From: Massariosphaeria phaeospora
Lineage: Eukaryota; Ascomycota; Dothideomycetes; Pleosporales
Direction: 5' to 3'
Assembly: GCA_011032825.1 (NCBI GenBank)
Contig: JAADJZ010000009.1
Location: 310,001 to 374,000 of the forward strand
Length of the DNA stretch: 64,000 nt
In this document: piece after piece, positions 53,733-64,000 of the stretch
How positions within the stretch are numbered: the stretch's first letter is position 1
Layout of the letters: each line of letters opens with the position of its first letter
Made by a program: the position numbers and the translations under genes
The notes under the pieces: model-generated
What the model was told of the DNA's origin: nothing
Seen by the model: the letters and a program-made list of their open reading frames with translations, nothing else
The model's database searches: none

Positions 53733-54323
53733 CGCATGACGGATGGTCTGGGGTGAGAGGTCAAATCGGCGTGTTGCAAACATAGACTTCACAGTGGTTG
53801 CTCGATCTAGCTGCCTTTGCCGGGCACTCTGAGGGCTCGTGGCATCAGCTGCTTATTTGTACATATTCCTTTTCAATCACGGACGGTGCGCGGCAGTAGA
53901 TATGGGCGAGCATATGGACTTGGAAGATATGAAGGCACACTTCAAGTTCCCTTCTATACAACCAATGTGTAACGACTGACTAGGGGGTGACAGTGACGTG
54001 ACGAAGCTTCTAGGTGCGGCCCACTAGACCTGATTGGGACGTACCGAGGTGAGGCTTTCCACCTAGGAAAACACGCCCCATGCTTATTCTTCGCACGACA
54101 CAGTCCGTCGGACGACATCCTGCTTTCATCTCAACGCGTAGACGACATCAAGGAGTCGTGACTCGATCGTTCCCTTTACACTCGTACCTTCAGTGGGGTC
54201 CACAATCCGACCACAAACACCCCACCGCCCCCAGCCCCCAGCCCCCCGCCACCCTACCCGTCTGCAGGCTTACAGCGGGGATATTGCTCACCACCTGTAC
54301 CTCGTCAGCAACTAGTCGCTGCC
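53733..54323. other. Intergenic / promoter region of flavin monooxygenase gene
   Basis: 590 bases, with a C-rich tract (54218-54255) shortly before the start codon. No other gene is seen. Confidence 0.45.
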
Positions 54324-55826
54324 ATGAACGGTCAAGCGAATGGGCAATCGAACGGCCATATCATGTCGCACAAATACGACGTAGTCATCGTTGGTGCCGG
54401 CATCTCAGGCATTAATGCGGCCTACCGCGTGCAGGACGTACTGCCAAATCACACCTACAAGATTCTCGAAGGCCGCCACGAGTTAGGTGGAACGTGGTCG
54501 CTGTTCAAGTACCCGGGCGTTCGCTCAGACTCAGACTTGCATACTTTCGGCTTTGCTTTCAATCCCTGGGCGAAATCAAACCCAATCGCGGAGGGCCACA
54601 GTATCGCCGAGTATGTAGCGGAGACGGCGGCCAAGTTCGGCATTCATCGCAACATTGAGTACAGGCACAAGGTGCTGAGCGCCGACTGGTCGAGCGATGC
54701 GCAGCACTGGAGACTGGAAGTCGACAATGACGGCCACCGCAAGGTTTACTATGCCAAGTTTGTGGTGATGGGCACGGGGTATTACAACTACGAAAAGCCC
54801 CTCAATGCCGCCATCCCCGGGCTCGACAAGTTTGGGGGCGGCCGCGTGCATCCGCAATTCTGGCCTGAGGATCTGGATTACAAGAACAAGAAGATGGTAG
54901 TCGTCGGGTCCGGTGCGACCGCTATCACACTGCTGCCCGCCCTCGTTAAAGGAGGTGCAAAACACGTGACTATGCTCCAGCGCTCGCCGTCCTACATCAT
55001 GAGCCTCCCACAACCGAAACCGAACGATCCGCTTCCATTCTATCAGCGCTGGCTTCCGAAAAGCATTGCCCTTCCCATCAAGAAGTGGTTGAACTACATT
55101 GTCGCATGGCTCCTGTACCTCTTCTGTCAGCAATTCCCTACCACGGCGGCGAACTGGCTACGCAGCGAGGCAAAGAAACATCTGCCCAAGGACTTTGTTA
55201 TGGACCGTCACTTCTACCCCAGCTATAATCCCTGGGACCAACGACTCTGTCTCTGCCCCGACGCAGACTTTTTCAAATGCTTTGAGACGGGGCGCGCACA
55301 GATCGTCACCGATACTATCAGATCCGTTGTAGAAGACGGCATCGAGCTTGATTCCGGCGAGAAACTGGATGCAGACATCATCGTGACAGCGACGGGACTG
55401 GATCTCCAGCTCTGCGGCAACATCGCCCTCTCCGTTGACAAGAAGCCCGTGCACATTCCTGACCACTGGCTATGGCGCTTTACGATGCTCACCGGCGTGC
55501 CTAATATGGGCGTCATCATTGGCTACACGAATGGGTCCTGGACGCTAGGTGCGGACGCTTCGTCGCGGCTGTTGGCCCGTCTGATGGCTCTCATGCGCGA
55601 CAACGGATACACGGCTGCCACGCCCCAAATCTCGGACAAGGAGATGGAGAATCCGCAAGGAATATTGAACATGAATTCGACATACATTACGTCGAAATCG
55701 ACAATTCTGCCGCATGCTGGCAATTCGGGGCCGTGGTTGCCGAGGACTAATTACATCAAGGATACCTGGAATGCGAAGCGCGCGGATCTGAGGCAAGGGA
55801 TGAAGTTCGACAAAGTGAGCTCGTAG
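54324..55826 (+). CDS. Baeyer-Villiger-type flavin monooxygenase
   Basis: A single exon encodes 500 residues. Two dinucleotide-binding motifs are present: GAGISG at 24-29 for FAD and GSGATA at 195-200 for NADPH. ELGGTWSLFKYPGVRSDSDLH is the class B monooxygenase block after the first motif. Between the two lies FGGGRVHPQFWP (170-181), a form of the Baeyer-Villiger fingerprint F-x-G-x3-H-x3-W. The later DADIIVTATGLDL is the usual ATG motif. Two hydrophobic stretches near 260-290 (YIVAWLLYLFC) suggest membrane association. Bacterial relatives include EthA-like enzymes that oxidise ketones and thioamides. The substrate here is unknown. The AA12 gene upstream and the lysozyme-like gene downstream do not obviously share its pathway. 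Confidence 0.9.
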   Translation: MNGQANGQSNGHIMSHKYDVVIVGAGISGINAAYRVQDVLPNHTYKILEGRHELGGTWSLFKYPGVRSDSDLHTFGFAFNPWAKSNPIAEGHSIAEYVAETAAKFGIHRNIEYRHKVLSADWSSDAQHWRLEVDNDGHRKVYYAKFVVMGTGYYNYEKPLNAAIPGLDKFGGGRVHPQFWPEDLDYKNKKMVVVGSGATAITLLPALVKGGAKHVTMLQRSPSYIMSLPQPKPNDPLPFYQRWLPKSIALPIKKWLNYIVAWLLYLFCQQFPTTAANWLRSEAKKHLPKDFVMDRHFYPSYNPWDQRLCLCPDADFFKCFETGRAQIVTDTIRSVVEDGIELDSGEKLDADIIVTATGLDLQLCGNIALSVDKKPVHIPDHWLWRFTMLTGVPNMGVIIGYTNGSWTLGADASSRLLARLMALMRDNGYTAATPQISDKEMENPQGILNMNSTYITSKSTILPHAGNSGPWLPRTNYIKDTWNAKRADLRQGMKFDKVSS

Positions 55827-56750
55827 CTGGAAGGTCGAGCTAGGGTTTCGCTTGGGTAGGTAGGACTTTGTCTCGGGGCCGGCATAGTGAACACTAGTTG
55901 CTGGTTCTCAGATGTTCGAAGGAAATGTGTCCTGTCAACGGCGACAAGAAGTCTGATGTAAGTAGTGCTTAAACGCTCTTGTAACTATACCATATCTTTA
56001 ATTACCATTGTTATCCTAGGCTCAGGAGTACTCTTGTTTACATTTCCTATCTTTAATACCGCCGTAATAAATAGGGGTTTGAAGAAAGTAAGAGAAACCG
56101 CCCAAGGACACCGCTATAAAAAGAGTACTCCATCCATTGATGTACCTCTGCAGTGTTCTCAGCTTATAAAGCGAAAGTACGTGGGCACGAAGGCGCTGAC
56201 AGGTAGGGCACCGTTAACCAAAAGAACAGGAAATGAGTAAGAGTATAATGCGGGTAGGGAAAGAGGTTGCCCCCACCCCCGGCAAGCTAATCAGGGAACG
56301 CTAGATCAAATATGTGCACGCTAGTGACGGTGATGTTTTCGTAACGCCCCCTCCCTCATGTATGTAACTCAACGGGGGCCGATGGTCCGAGGACCTCTGC
56401 GGTAATTACTAAGCGCTATACAAAGGATCATCTAAGACACTCGTCATCCCCGTGTCGTTGAGTCCCCATTATCGCAGAAAATACGGAAGAAACGCGAGAA
56501 AATGGTGTGTAGCGAAACGTAGGTATCTTAGAGGTTTCACTTGGAGCATTCAAGTTACGTTCATGACGAAACGTTCTATTAAATCTCACTTTACTTTTAG
56601 CAATATCACAGAACTTATATTTCAACGAGTGTGCATCAACGTCGTAGGAGACCCCTCAATCTACCAAGACTATATCTTGCTAAAAGTCTCCCTTACCCTC
56701 TTGCTCAAGTGTTCATTCTGGTCGTACTCCTTCTCCCCATAAGAGTTCAT
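55827..56750. other. AT-richer intergenic region
   Basis: 920 bases between the monooxygenase and the lysozyme-like gene (convergent). The part 55960-56110 is AT-rich compared with its surroundings and open for 90 codons on the plus strand, possibly a transposon relic, though no transposase motif is visible. Transcription ends of both genes must lie here. Confidence 0.4.
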
Positions 56751-57512
56751 TTAGTCAACCCAGCCTTGGAGGCGCTGAGCAATGTCGCTGACATAGTCCC
56801 TAGTAGCGCCACGGGCGTCGCTGAGGTCGTTCGGGTTGACAGATCCAGAGTTGTACTCGCGGAGAGCAGGGTAGATGGACGAGGCGGCCCATTGGTCCCC
56901 CCAGTTCTGGAGGTTGCGCTTGAAGTGCTGAGTCCCGCCGCGGACCATGGAGGAGATTTCGTCCTGAGAGAGATCAGCACATGTCGTACCCTACTAATAG
57001 AAGAGAACCAAAAAAACAAGAAAAATGATGAAAGAGAGCGGGTCCAGTTGCGGAAAAGAGAAACATACCTGGCTCAAGCCATGACGGCCCGGGAATCCAG
57101 GGCAGTTCGAGCACTGCATCAATCCCGCCGTAGGGACACCATCCGGGCTGACAGTAGTCCGGACGCCAACATTGCCGTGGCTCTCCTGCATAATGATGGT
57201 CAAGATGACACGCTCATCCACACCAAGCTTTGCATTCTCAACAATGGCATTCCAGATCCGACCAACATCGTCGCCAGTGCTCCCAGTTGAGAACATGGAG
57301 TTCTTGTTGCGGTTGAACAGATCGTCAAAGGACAGCCAGGTGTTCATGGCAGGGAAGTTCTGCCACGGGCCCGAGTAGAACGTTGGCGCCGCCTGGATGC
57401 TGAAGGTGTTGTTCTTGGGCTCTGTGTGGGCGACGGCCTCGGCTGGGAGGGGAGTGGCGAGCACGGAGGGAAACACGGCCACGAGGGCGGCCAAAATCGA
57501 AGAAGAAAGCAT
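56751..57512 (-). CDS. Secreted SLT/lysozyme-like protein (GH23-type fold)
   Basis: Two exons (57512-57069 and 56990-56751) encode 227 residues. Residues 1-19 form a signal peptide. ILTIIMQESHGNVGVRTT carries the probable catalytic Glu110, and TAGLMQCSNCPG (129-140) matches the GLMQ motif that follows it in SLT/GH23 lytic transglycosylases and goose-type lysozymes. The C-terminal part is helical (GTQHFKRNLQNWGDQWAASS, DYVSDIAQRLQGW). The intron acceptor must be CTATTAGTAG rather than the first TTAG, because the next triplet would otherwise be a stop. Four Cys in the mature part could form disulphides. The likely target is peptidoglycan or chitin-like glycan; antibacterial or cell-wall function is inferred. 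Confidence 0.8.
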
Positions 57513-58916
57513 GATGGGGGAGTGTGAGGTTTCGAGTAGAAACGAGTCAAAGGGGGTTGGTTTGGAGTAGAAATCTGAAGACTGTTGAGCTGTTGATCTG
57601 GTGGGTGATGCTCAATTGAAAAGGATCAAAAGAACCACTTTATATTGCGTCTTCCTCAGAGCTAGCCTTCACGGTATGATAAGTCTTACCACCCACTCTT
57701 GACGATAGTAGAAGGTTTACCGTTCGCATGACCGACTACATCTTGGCTTCTTGATCCACAAAATGCTGTTGATACCCAAAGCGGTCTCGACGAAGCCATG
57801 GCAATGTAGTGTCAGCGTTCGAGAATCTGGGCAGTAATGGTTAGACGTATTATTCACCGGAATTCATCGTACGATCAACCATCTTACCGTCTAAAGCAGG
57901 CAGCTGGACTGGCTCTAGTGATGCCCCAAACGTTACCAACCTGGCTCTTCAGCTCTGGACCAGAGGCGTTGGCTGCATGTTCTAACGTAATATGATAGAA
58001 TTGGTGATATGTAGATGAAGAACAGACTGATTACAGACCACGGCGTCTCATGCACCTAGGTAGATGAAAGGGTATATTGAGGATGCATTTTCCCAACTAG
58101 GGAAAGGAGCAGTTACTGTAGACTAGCCCGGCCGTTCTATCTTCAAGACCCAGGCCCAGGCCTTGACAAAAACGATCAGATGCAAGCCATCCAGGGGTTT
58201 CAGTTGCCGGCTTGGAGGCCGATTCTTGGAAGCCGAGTCTTGGAAGCCGATTCTTGGACGCCGATTCTTGAATTCTAATCTGCGTGTTCCCAGTAGGTAC
58301 ATACAGTTGATGAACATCTCCCCCTGTAAGCAGAAACTGTCAGGGGGTTCACTAAGTATACTCAAACCCCTGTTACGTAGGCGAGGCTATACGACAGGTT
58401 ACACAAGCCCGACATTTCCCCATGCTACATCACCAAAGCGCTGGGCAATACCTACTAGGAACGGAGGAGGCAAGCCGAATAGAGGATAGGTTTTAATATC
58501 AACCCTAGCTCATCAGAATACGGGTAGAGCTTGGGCGGGCTGCGATACTGGGTGAGTGAGCACCGATCTCAAGTTCGTCTAGGATTTAAGCTTACTAGTC
58601 CCGGTCGTTCCTGCATGCACGCCGACCCTGAGTCCTTTTCTGTCGATACTAAGCCTGATTACTTCATACAACCCCAGGTTTGGGCCACTCCCTAGTCGCT
58701 TATCTGTTATAGAGATGGTGTGCAGCGGTCAGGTGGGTTGGGTGAGGCTGAAGGAGCGGTCAGGATTATCGCGTTGAGTGTCCGATCAGGAACTTGATAG
58801 CTTACAGGCTAATCACAATCGATGTAAATCTTGCCTATACGTTTGAGGCGAAAAGCAAAGGTGAGTGTAGGTGGTCGTGTAAGACTTGCGTCGTAACGTT
58901 AAGAAGAAGGGTCGCT
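57513..58916. other. Intergenic region with a small tandem repeat
   Basis: 1.4 kb between the lysozyme-like gene's start and the glycosyltransferase's stop. It holds a 14-bp tandem repeat (58219-58274). No gene is supported. Confidence 0.45.
58219..58274. repeat. 14-bp tandem repeat, four units
   Basis: The unit CCGATTCTTGGAAG is repeated as units ending GGAAG, GGAAG, GGACG and GAATT, with one internal A-to-G difference in the second unit. A partial, diverged unit (CCGGCTTGGAGG) precedes it. It is intergenic and could vary in copy number between strains. Confidence 0.85.
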
Positions 58917-60062
58917 TTAATCCTGCGTCTCCATGATTTGGTCTTTTTCGTTTATAACTTCCGCGTGCATCCTCCCCATCAAGGACTGCAGTGTCTTATC
59001 ACCAAAGTAGCTCCGTACCGTCGCCGTTCTCCACCACATATGTTGGATAAAAACTCCCTGGCAGAGCTCAAGATCCCACTCTCCGTTCGCCTCACCACAG
59101 GGCAGCTCCTTTAAATAGTTGTTGTAGTCATATCGAATATACGATCCGTAGGCGCTCTGTTCGTGGAATCGAACCTTGTTCCACTCGGCGCAGCCCTTGT
59201 ACCGTGTTTCGGTAGGGCATTCGTCCCATGCCTTGAGGATCTCGAACGTTTTCGGATTGTTTTGTGCAATTATGAAGCCCGTGTTGGAGTACAGCCGTCC
59301 CCTTTTGTCTTCATTCACTTGACCCGGTGGGTCGAGGGCCATTGTAAGGGAGATGGTGCTGTCGATAGACCAATAATTCAGCATCCACTCGATTGGGACG
59401 TGCATTTGATTGAAAATGGCGTCGGCATCGAGGAAGACTACATATTTGTAGTTTTTGAGCGTGTTTGCTAGGCCTGCAATTTTAACCCAGGTTGGATGAC
59501 GGTCATCCGTCTCATTAGCTTTGTAGAACTTGTAGTCATAGCCGTGCGCTCTTGCTGCATGGGATAAGCGATAGAGGGCAAGACGTTGGCGCACGTACTG
59601 ACCATACATATAGTGGTTCATGATTCCTCCAGAGTAAGATTCAAGTTTCGGCCAGTCAAAATCGGGGCCATGGAATATCTGGTCCTCCGAATCAAAAGAG
59701 CGGGTGTCGACATCAAGAATACAAATATCCCGGCCTAGCGGCGCAGTGTGGCGCGGTATGGAAGGCAAGGTGTACGTTTTGCCATTGTGCACGAACGAGG
59801 GCGTCGTGATAGAGAATCTAGACGGATTGTAGATGAACTGCAGAACTTGCTGGAGTGATGTTGCACTAGTGTCGCCCGTCAGCCGAGGCTCTCGTGGGTG
59901 CTGTTCGCTGAGGAGGAGGAGGCGCGAAAGTCCATGGACATACCTGTCTCCCTGCTTCGCGAACGGAGTAGCGTACGGCACCTCGAATCTAGAGTATCCG
60001 ACGAGGACGAAGAGCAATAGAGAGAGCAGCGCGAAGACCAAGTATCTCAGCTGGGATGCCAT
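58917..60062 (-). CDS. GT34-like galactosyl/mannosyltransferase, Golgi type II membrane protein
   Basis: A single exon encodes 381 residues from the ATG at 60062. It has a short cytoplasmic N-terminus and one signal anchor (YLVFALLSLLLFVLVGY, 7-23), then a lumenal stem and a catalytic domain. YKYVVFLDADAIFNQM contains the nucleotide-sugar/Mn-binding DxD (212-214). GRLYSNTGFIIAQNNPKTFEILKAW and CAEWNKVRFHEQSAYGSYIRYDY follow the GMA12/MNN10 (GT34-like) pattern, and GVFIQHMWWRT is near the end. The expected job is adding galactose or mannose to glycoproteins or wall glycans in the Golgi. The upstream open frame (to about 60119) lacks an ATG, so 60062 is the start. Confidence 0.82.
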   Translation of the reverse strand: MASQLRYLVFALLSLLLFVLVGYSRFEVPYATPFAKQGDRYVHGLSRLLLLSEQHPREPRLTGDTSATSLQQVLQFIYNPSRFSITTPSFVHNGKTYTLPSIPRHTAPLGRDICILDVDTRSFDSEDQIFHGPDFDWPKLESYSGGIMNHYMYGQYVRQRLALYRLSHAARAHGYDYKFYKANETDDRHPTWVKIAGLANTLKNYKYVVFLDADAIFNQMHVPIEWMLNYWSIDSTISLTMALDPPGQVNEDKRGRLYSNTGFIIAQNNPKTFEILKAWDECPTETRYKGCAEWNKVRFHEQSAYGSYIRYDYNNYLKELPCGEANGEWDLELCQGVFIQHMWWRTATVRSYFGDKTLQSLMGRMHAEVINEKDQIMETQD

Positions 60063-61257
60063 CTTGAGGGGAACGACGCCAGAAGCGAAAAGCTGGCGGA
60101 TACAGGAGGCAGAAGACAATTTTTGTTTGGTGGAAAGCTGTCAGGCAACGGCAAGGACATGCATAACGGCGGCCGCGCAAGAAGCTGGTGCTTTCTGTCG
60201 ATGCGTCAGGCGCCCGGCCGCCGTCGAGTGCAACCGTTTGTCATTATCCCAAGGCGAACTACAGTAGGGAATCTTTCCAAATTCCAAATTCCAACACCAA
60301 ATTCCAACATCGAAGCGAGGGCGAACTTCGAAGGAAGCGGCCCCCAGGCTAGAAACCAAGGACACTGGCATCGCCGGCAGGGATGTGTTGCGCGCTCGCT
60401 CGTGCGCCGTGCGTAGGTGGCTGTATCGACCTGGGCAAATGGGTTGTTCACCGTGAAAGTTGATGGTATGTCGCGGTCTAGAATGCGGTAAAAAGCAAAA
60501 GTATTGTGTATTGTTCTGTTGTGTTCGTGCTGCCCTCTCAAAGGGCCAGCAGCAGGGTCTATTTACATGACGTATCTGTAATCCAGCTAAGGTAAGAGGT
60601 ACTCGATAAGTGAGGAAGTAGCACCAGAACACTATTACGTGATCTGCTTCTCCTCATAACCGCAACATGGTAACATGACAGTTGTTTGCGCCGACACCCG
60701 TGGACCGGCTGGTAAGCTGCACGTGACAGCCTCGGCCCGACCTCGGATCGATGGAGATTAGCGACCACCAGTGACCACACCTATGCTCTCGCTCTCTACT
60801 CCGTACCCTCTCTACCACCGACCTGCGCCGTCGAGCACGCATGAATCAAGGCGAGTCATTCGAGTCGAAGAACCCACACAGGCGACTGCTTAGCCACTCC
60901 TAGTGGGCGCCTCCCGTCGACGCTCCCGGGGGGGCTTGGTGGTTCTGCACGAGATGGGATGGCTAGATACGCGCGAGAAATCAGGCCCGTCAGCCCGTGC
61001 ACCATGCTCATACGCTTCAGCGGCCGGCGAGCTGTCGGATTGCCCAGCTTCTCCGATAATCAGGCTCTTCAAGTCGACGAGAGGGCTGTGTCACCTCCGT
61101 GCCGCTGGCCGGGTTTAGACAGGTCGCTTGCGCCGCCAGCCCCTTCCCGGGCTCAGTAGTTGCACTGTTGCACGTACAAAGGGACGTACTCCCTACTCAG
61201 CCGTGCTTTTCACGTCCAATGATGCCCGTGGTCCTTGTTCTGTCTTGTCTTGCCAAC
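60063..61257. promoter_or_regulatory. Divergent promoter region, glycosyltransferase / surface protein
   Basis: 1.2 kb between the two start codons. TACTCCGTA occurs at 60796-60804, and a repeated AATTCCAA element near 60277-60310. No gene is supported. Confidence 0.45.
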
Positions 61258-62252
61258 ATGACCCTACGAAGGCGCCTTTTTTGTTGCGCGCGCTATTTGT
61301 CTCTTCTGCTGCTTGTCTTCGTCGTCCCTCTTTGCAGAGCGGAATGCTTTGGCCTCGATGGCAACACCATGGGACCCGAAAACCAGCCCTGCAGCAATGT
61401 TCCCGGTGCCATATCTGCATGCTGCGCATCGAACCGTACAAACCATTTCGGGGGATCCTCAACACAAGGCGCTACCGCAGACAAATGTCTGTCCAATGGA
61501 CTGTGCCACAATATCGAAGTCTACTCTCCTTCGGTGATTTATGTACACTACTGGCGCTCTGGTTGTACAACAACACCAGGAGATAATCGACTTTGTCTTG
61601 CGGATGTATGCATAAAGCCTCCGCAAGTGGTGAGTAACCTCTGCATTCTTCATCCCTTCGACTCAATTCACACTAACCGCTTGTATAGCGAGGTGGCGGT
61701 GGTGCTGAAATGACTCCTTGTAACGGAAACGAAACTTCGGAAACGTGGTGCTGTGGCACTAACACAGACTGTTGCGGTACTAAGGACGAAGTCAGATTAC
61801 CAGTCATTATGGGACTCTCTTCATCGTCGTCGTCGTCAATTGCGGTTTCTACTTCAACGCCATCTACGTCTCTTGGTAGCACTGGAACGAGCACACCGAC
61901 AGCTGCTCCACTAGCTGAAAGCCCACGTGTTGAGCAACGAGCTTCCCTCGGTGCCGGGGCCATTGCAGGAATAGCCGTCTCTGTCACGATTGCAGCCCTC
62001 GCTATACTGGCGCTACTGATACTTGGACGACGATGGAGGAGACGGAAGGCAGCGCTCAACGAACCTGCTGAAGGTACTCCCGGCATGGCCTCCAGCACAT
62101 TCGGCACGCCTGACACTCGAAGCACGCTGCTATCCACACAAAAACACCCCCTTTTGCTGCCACAAGACGCGACAACGGCCGCGGAAATGGAGGCTGTTAG
62201 GGATCCAGTCGAAACGGATGGTCGTGGCCGCCAAGTCTTTGAGTTGAATTAA
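61258..62252 (+). CDS. Cys-rich single-pass surface protein (Wsc/Mid2-like architecture)
   Basis: Two exons (61258-61629 and 61689-62252) encode 311 residues. An in-frame ATG at 61219 would add 13, but the later start gives a cleaner signal peptide (ARYLSLLLLVFVVPLCRA). The ectodomain has about 16 cysteines, with ECFGLDGNTMGPENQPC, GAISACCASN, CLSNGLC and, after the intron, TPCNGNETSETWCCGTNTDCC. A Ser/Thr-rich stalk, one transmembrane helix (AGIAVSVTIAALAILALLIL) followed by RRWRRRK, and a cytoplasmic tail of about 70 residues complete it. This layout recurs in fungal plasma-membrane proteins, some acting as wall-stress sensors; no ligand or pathway is assigned. Confidence 0.8.
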
Positions 62253-62646
62253 TGGCGATATGAACATTAACACAGCGGCATTGTAAACAGTATACCCGGA
62301 AATGTTTGGAGCAGGGTTGATCAGATCGTGCGTCTAGCATACCTTTGTACTGTATAAGCTACTATACCTCTTATTTATCTTGGCCATATTACACTCAAGC
62401 TTTCTTCTAACTACACTCGTAGATAGCAGTTACACTAGCGCTATATGAGTAAGCTGAAGCCTCTATCTCTTTAATAACGCATCGATCCTGCTGCTGCTGA
62501 TACCTGCTGAAATTCTGGCGTGCGAGTTCCTCGCTTATCTTTGGCGTCTTTCATACAGCACGACTCTCCTCGGACAAGCAACACACTATTACCTACATGA
62601 CCGCATGTTATAGTCAAGTATCCGTCCAGACTTTATACAGCACATC
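62253..62646. other. Intergenic region upstream of amidase
   Basis: 390 bases; presumed 3' end of the surface-protein gene and promoter of the amidase. No other feature is seen. Confidence 0.4.
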
Positions 62647-64000
62647 ATGCCTCGCTTGTTTTTTTCGCTGATGCTTCTGACGCACTACTGTCATGCATCA
62701 CCCGTACCGCCACCAAACACTTTCACCATGCCGGAGTGCCATGGATTTCCGCTAGCGGAAGCGACAATTGATAAGCTTCAAGGAGCATACCAGGACGGCC
62801 GCCTCTCCGCGGTCCAGGTAGTGCAATGCTATCAAGAGCGTATCCACCAGACGAACGGATGGCTGAGGTAGGTTTGGCTAGGCGCATTTACACCGGTCAT
62901 CCTTTCTGCTATGGCGAGTCTATTAACGCGGTGCAGTTCGGTGCAAGAGTTGAACCCTGACGCAATCGCGGATGCCACTCGGCTCGACGAAGAGAGACGC
63001 TTGGGTCAGATCCGCGGCCCTCTTCACGGAATTCCGTGTCTGGTGAAGGATAACATCGCAACGAAAGATCGCATGCAAACCACTGCAGGCAGTTGGATGC
63101 TTATGGGTTCGAAAGTGCCACGCGATGCCATGGTCATTTCCCGCCTGCGGGAAGCTGGTGCTATACTACTCGGCAAGGCTGCGCTTACTGAGTGGGCGCA
63201 TATGCGCAGTAGCAACATGAGCGAGGGGTATTCGGCTCGTGGCGGTCAAGTTCGAAGCCCGTACAATTTCACGGTCAACCCTGGAGGAAGCAGTTCTGGA
63301 AGCGCGGCTGCGGTAGCAGCTAACCAGTGTGTGTTTAGTCTGGGAACAGAGACGGACGGAAGTGTGGTTATACCTGCGGAACGGAATGCATTGGTTGGTA
63401 TCAAGCCGACGGTTGGACTGACGTCTAGAAATGGTGTCATTCCCGAGTCAAGGCATCAAGACACAGTTGGGGTGTTCGGACGAACCGTAAAAGATGCAGC
63501 ACGGGTGTTGGATGGCATCTACGGCGTCGACCCTCGGGATAACTTTACGGTGGAACAGCAGGGGAGGACACCAGAAGGGGGTTATGCGCAATCAGCGACT
63601 GGAAAGGACGCACTGAAAAACGCACGTATAGGGCTGCCGTGGAAAAGCCTCTGGGCACTTCATTCCCCAGAGCAGAATCAAGAGCTCGTCAGTCTGCTGT
63701 CTCTCTTGACTAAGTCAGGTGCCATTATCATCAACGAAACCGAGCTGATCGATTACGAGAGACTCGTCAACCCTGTTGGCTGGGACTGGAACTGGAGGGG
63801 CAAGCTCGGCTTTCCAAACGAGAGCGAGTACACAGGCAAGTGCACCCACTCCCATTCCAGCCTTGAAGCTTACTGGGGGGTAAATAGTCGTCAAAGTAGA
63901 TTTCTACAACGACGTGAAGGCATACCTCTCTGAGCTCCAGGACAACTCGATCAAATCTGTTGAAGACATAATCCAATACAACCTCGACTCTCTTGGTGCC
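62647..64000 (+). CDS. Secreted amidase-signature enzyme, 3' end beyond window
   Basis: Exons 62647-62867, 62937-63835 and 63888 to the window edge; about 410 residues are visible. Residues 1-17 look like a signal peptide. The amidase-signature triad is complete: Lys111 (CLVKDNI), a cis-Ser in NPGGSSSGSAAA (about 192-194) and the nucleophile Ser216 in SLGTETDGSVVIPA. KPTVGLTSRNGVIP then follows, as usual. The second intron (63836-63887) begins GCAAGT and ends TAAATAG; removing it joins NESEYT to VVKVDFYNDVKAYLSEL, the family's normal continuation. Read without splicing, the frame runs into a stop. Fungal relatives hydrolyse amides, including acetamide- and peptide-like substrates. The C-terminal third is missing only because the window ends. 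Confidence 0.9.
63836..63887 (+). other. GC-AG intron in amidase gene
   Basis: A 52-nt intron with donor GCAAGT and acceptor AATAG. Splicing restores SEYTVVKVDFYN, while no GT donor nearby keeps the frame. Confidence 0.8.

Noticed and set aside
55965..56240. 91-codon frame as a transposase relic
   Set aside because: AT-rich, but no transposase motif or terminal repeats could be seen; recorded only as AT-rich intergenic DNA.
1..64000. tRNA genes and CRISPR arrays
   Set aside because: I looked for T-loop/B-box-like blocks and for regularly spaced repeats and found none convincing; a covariance-model scan would be needed to exclude a tRNA.

Overview
The window is nuclear DNA of a filamentous ascomycete. 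The evidence is: many short spliceosomal introns (mostly 40-95 nt, GT..AG with ctaac/ctgac-like branch sites); two Zn2Cys6 regulators; a LaeA-type methyltransferase; a PTH11/rhodopsin-type membrane protein; fungal secreted oxidoreductases; and a stand-alone 5S rRNA gene of the type dispersed in Pezizomycotina genomes. Domain content would suit a Dothideomycete or a related class, but the species cannot be fixed from sequence alone. About 25 protein genes are supported. Gene models were built by hand from splice signals and protein-family patterns, so small exons and start codons are the weakest parts. There is no CRISPR, operon or ribosome-binding-site logic here, as expected for a eukaryote.

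Layout. 1-3.1 kb: GC-rich leader and a LaeA-like SAM methyltransferase. 3.8-24.9 kb: an accessory block with a Zn2Cys6 regulator divergent from an MFS transporter, a polytopic membrane protein broken by one in-frame stop, a secreted GMC flavo-oxidoreductase divergent from a second Zn2Cys6 regulator, a PTH11-like receptor, a secreted FAD amine-oxidase-like enzyme and a secreted S33 peptidase. A homologous non-coding repeat of about 100 bp occurs at 6.8 kb and again at 19.2 kb. 25.5-29.8 kb: a DUF7730/F-box-like protein, a small mitochondrial-type protein, and a divergent pair of intronless genes of bacterial-type domain families (B3/B4 tRNA-editing-like and PaiB-like). 30.1 kb: the 5S rRNA gene. 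30.5-33.3 kb: an SDR reductase with a GC-AG intron and two tentative genes.

33.7-40.9 kb is a dense housekeeping block: an Alba-like nucleic-acid-binding protein, ethanolamine-phosphate cytidylyltransferase (Kennedy pathway), a conserved protein of unknown function, and the NatA catalytic subunit Naa10. 41.6-43.3 kb: an orphan HExxH protein. 43.3-46.6 and 48.3-51.6 kb are gene-poor. 46.6-57.5 kb holds a BAHD-type acyltransferase, an AA8-AA12 haem/PQQ secreted sugar dehydrogenase, a Baeyer-Villiger-type flavin monooxygenase and a secreted SLT/lysozyme-like protein. 58.9-64 kb: a GT34-like glycosyltransferase, a Cys-rich single-pass surface protein, and a secreted amidase cut by the window end, which carries a second GC-AG intron.

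Functional reading. The 3.8-21 kb block has the parts of a locally regulated uptake/oxidation locus (regulator + transporter + secreted oxidases + sensor), but co-regulation is inference. No polyketide, peptide or terpene backbone enzyme is present. The strongest unusual observations are the single stop inside an otherwise open membrane protein, the two GCAAGT-donor introns, the compensated 5S helix, the paired repeat, the AA8-AA12 fusion, and the adjacent bacterial-type intronless genes.
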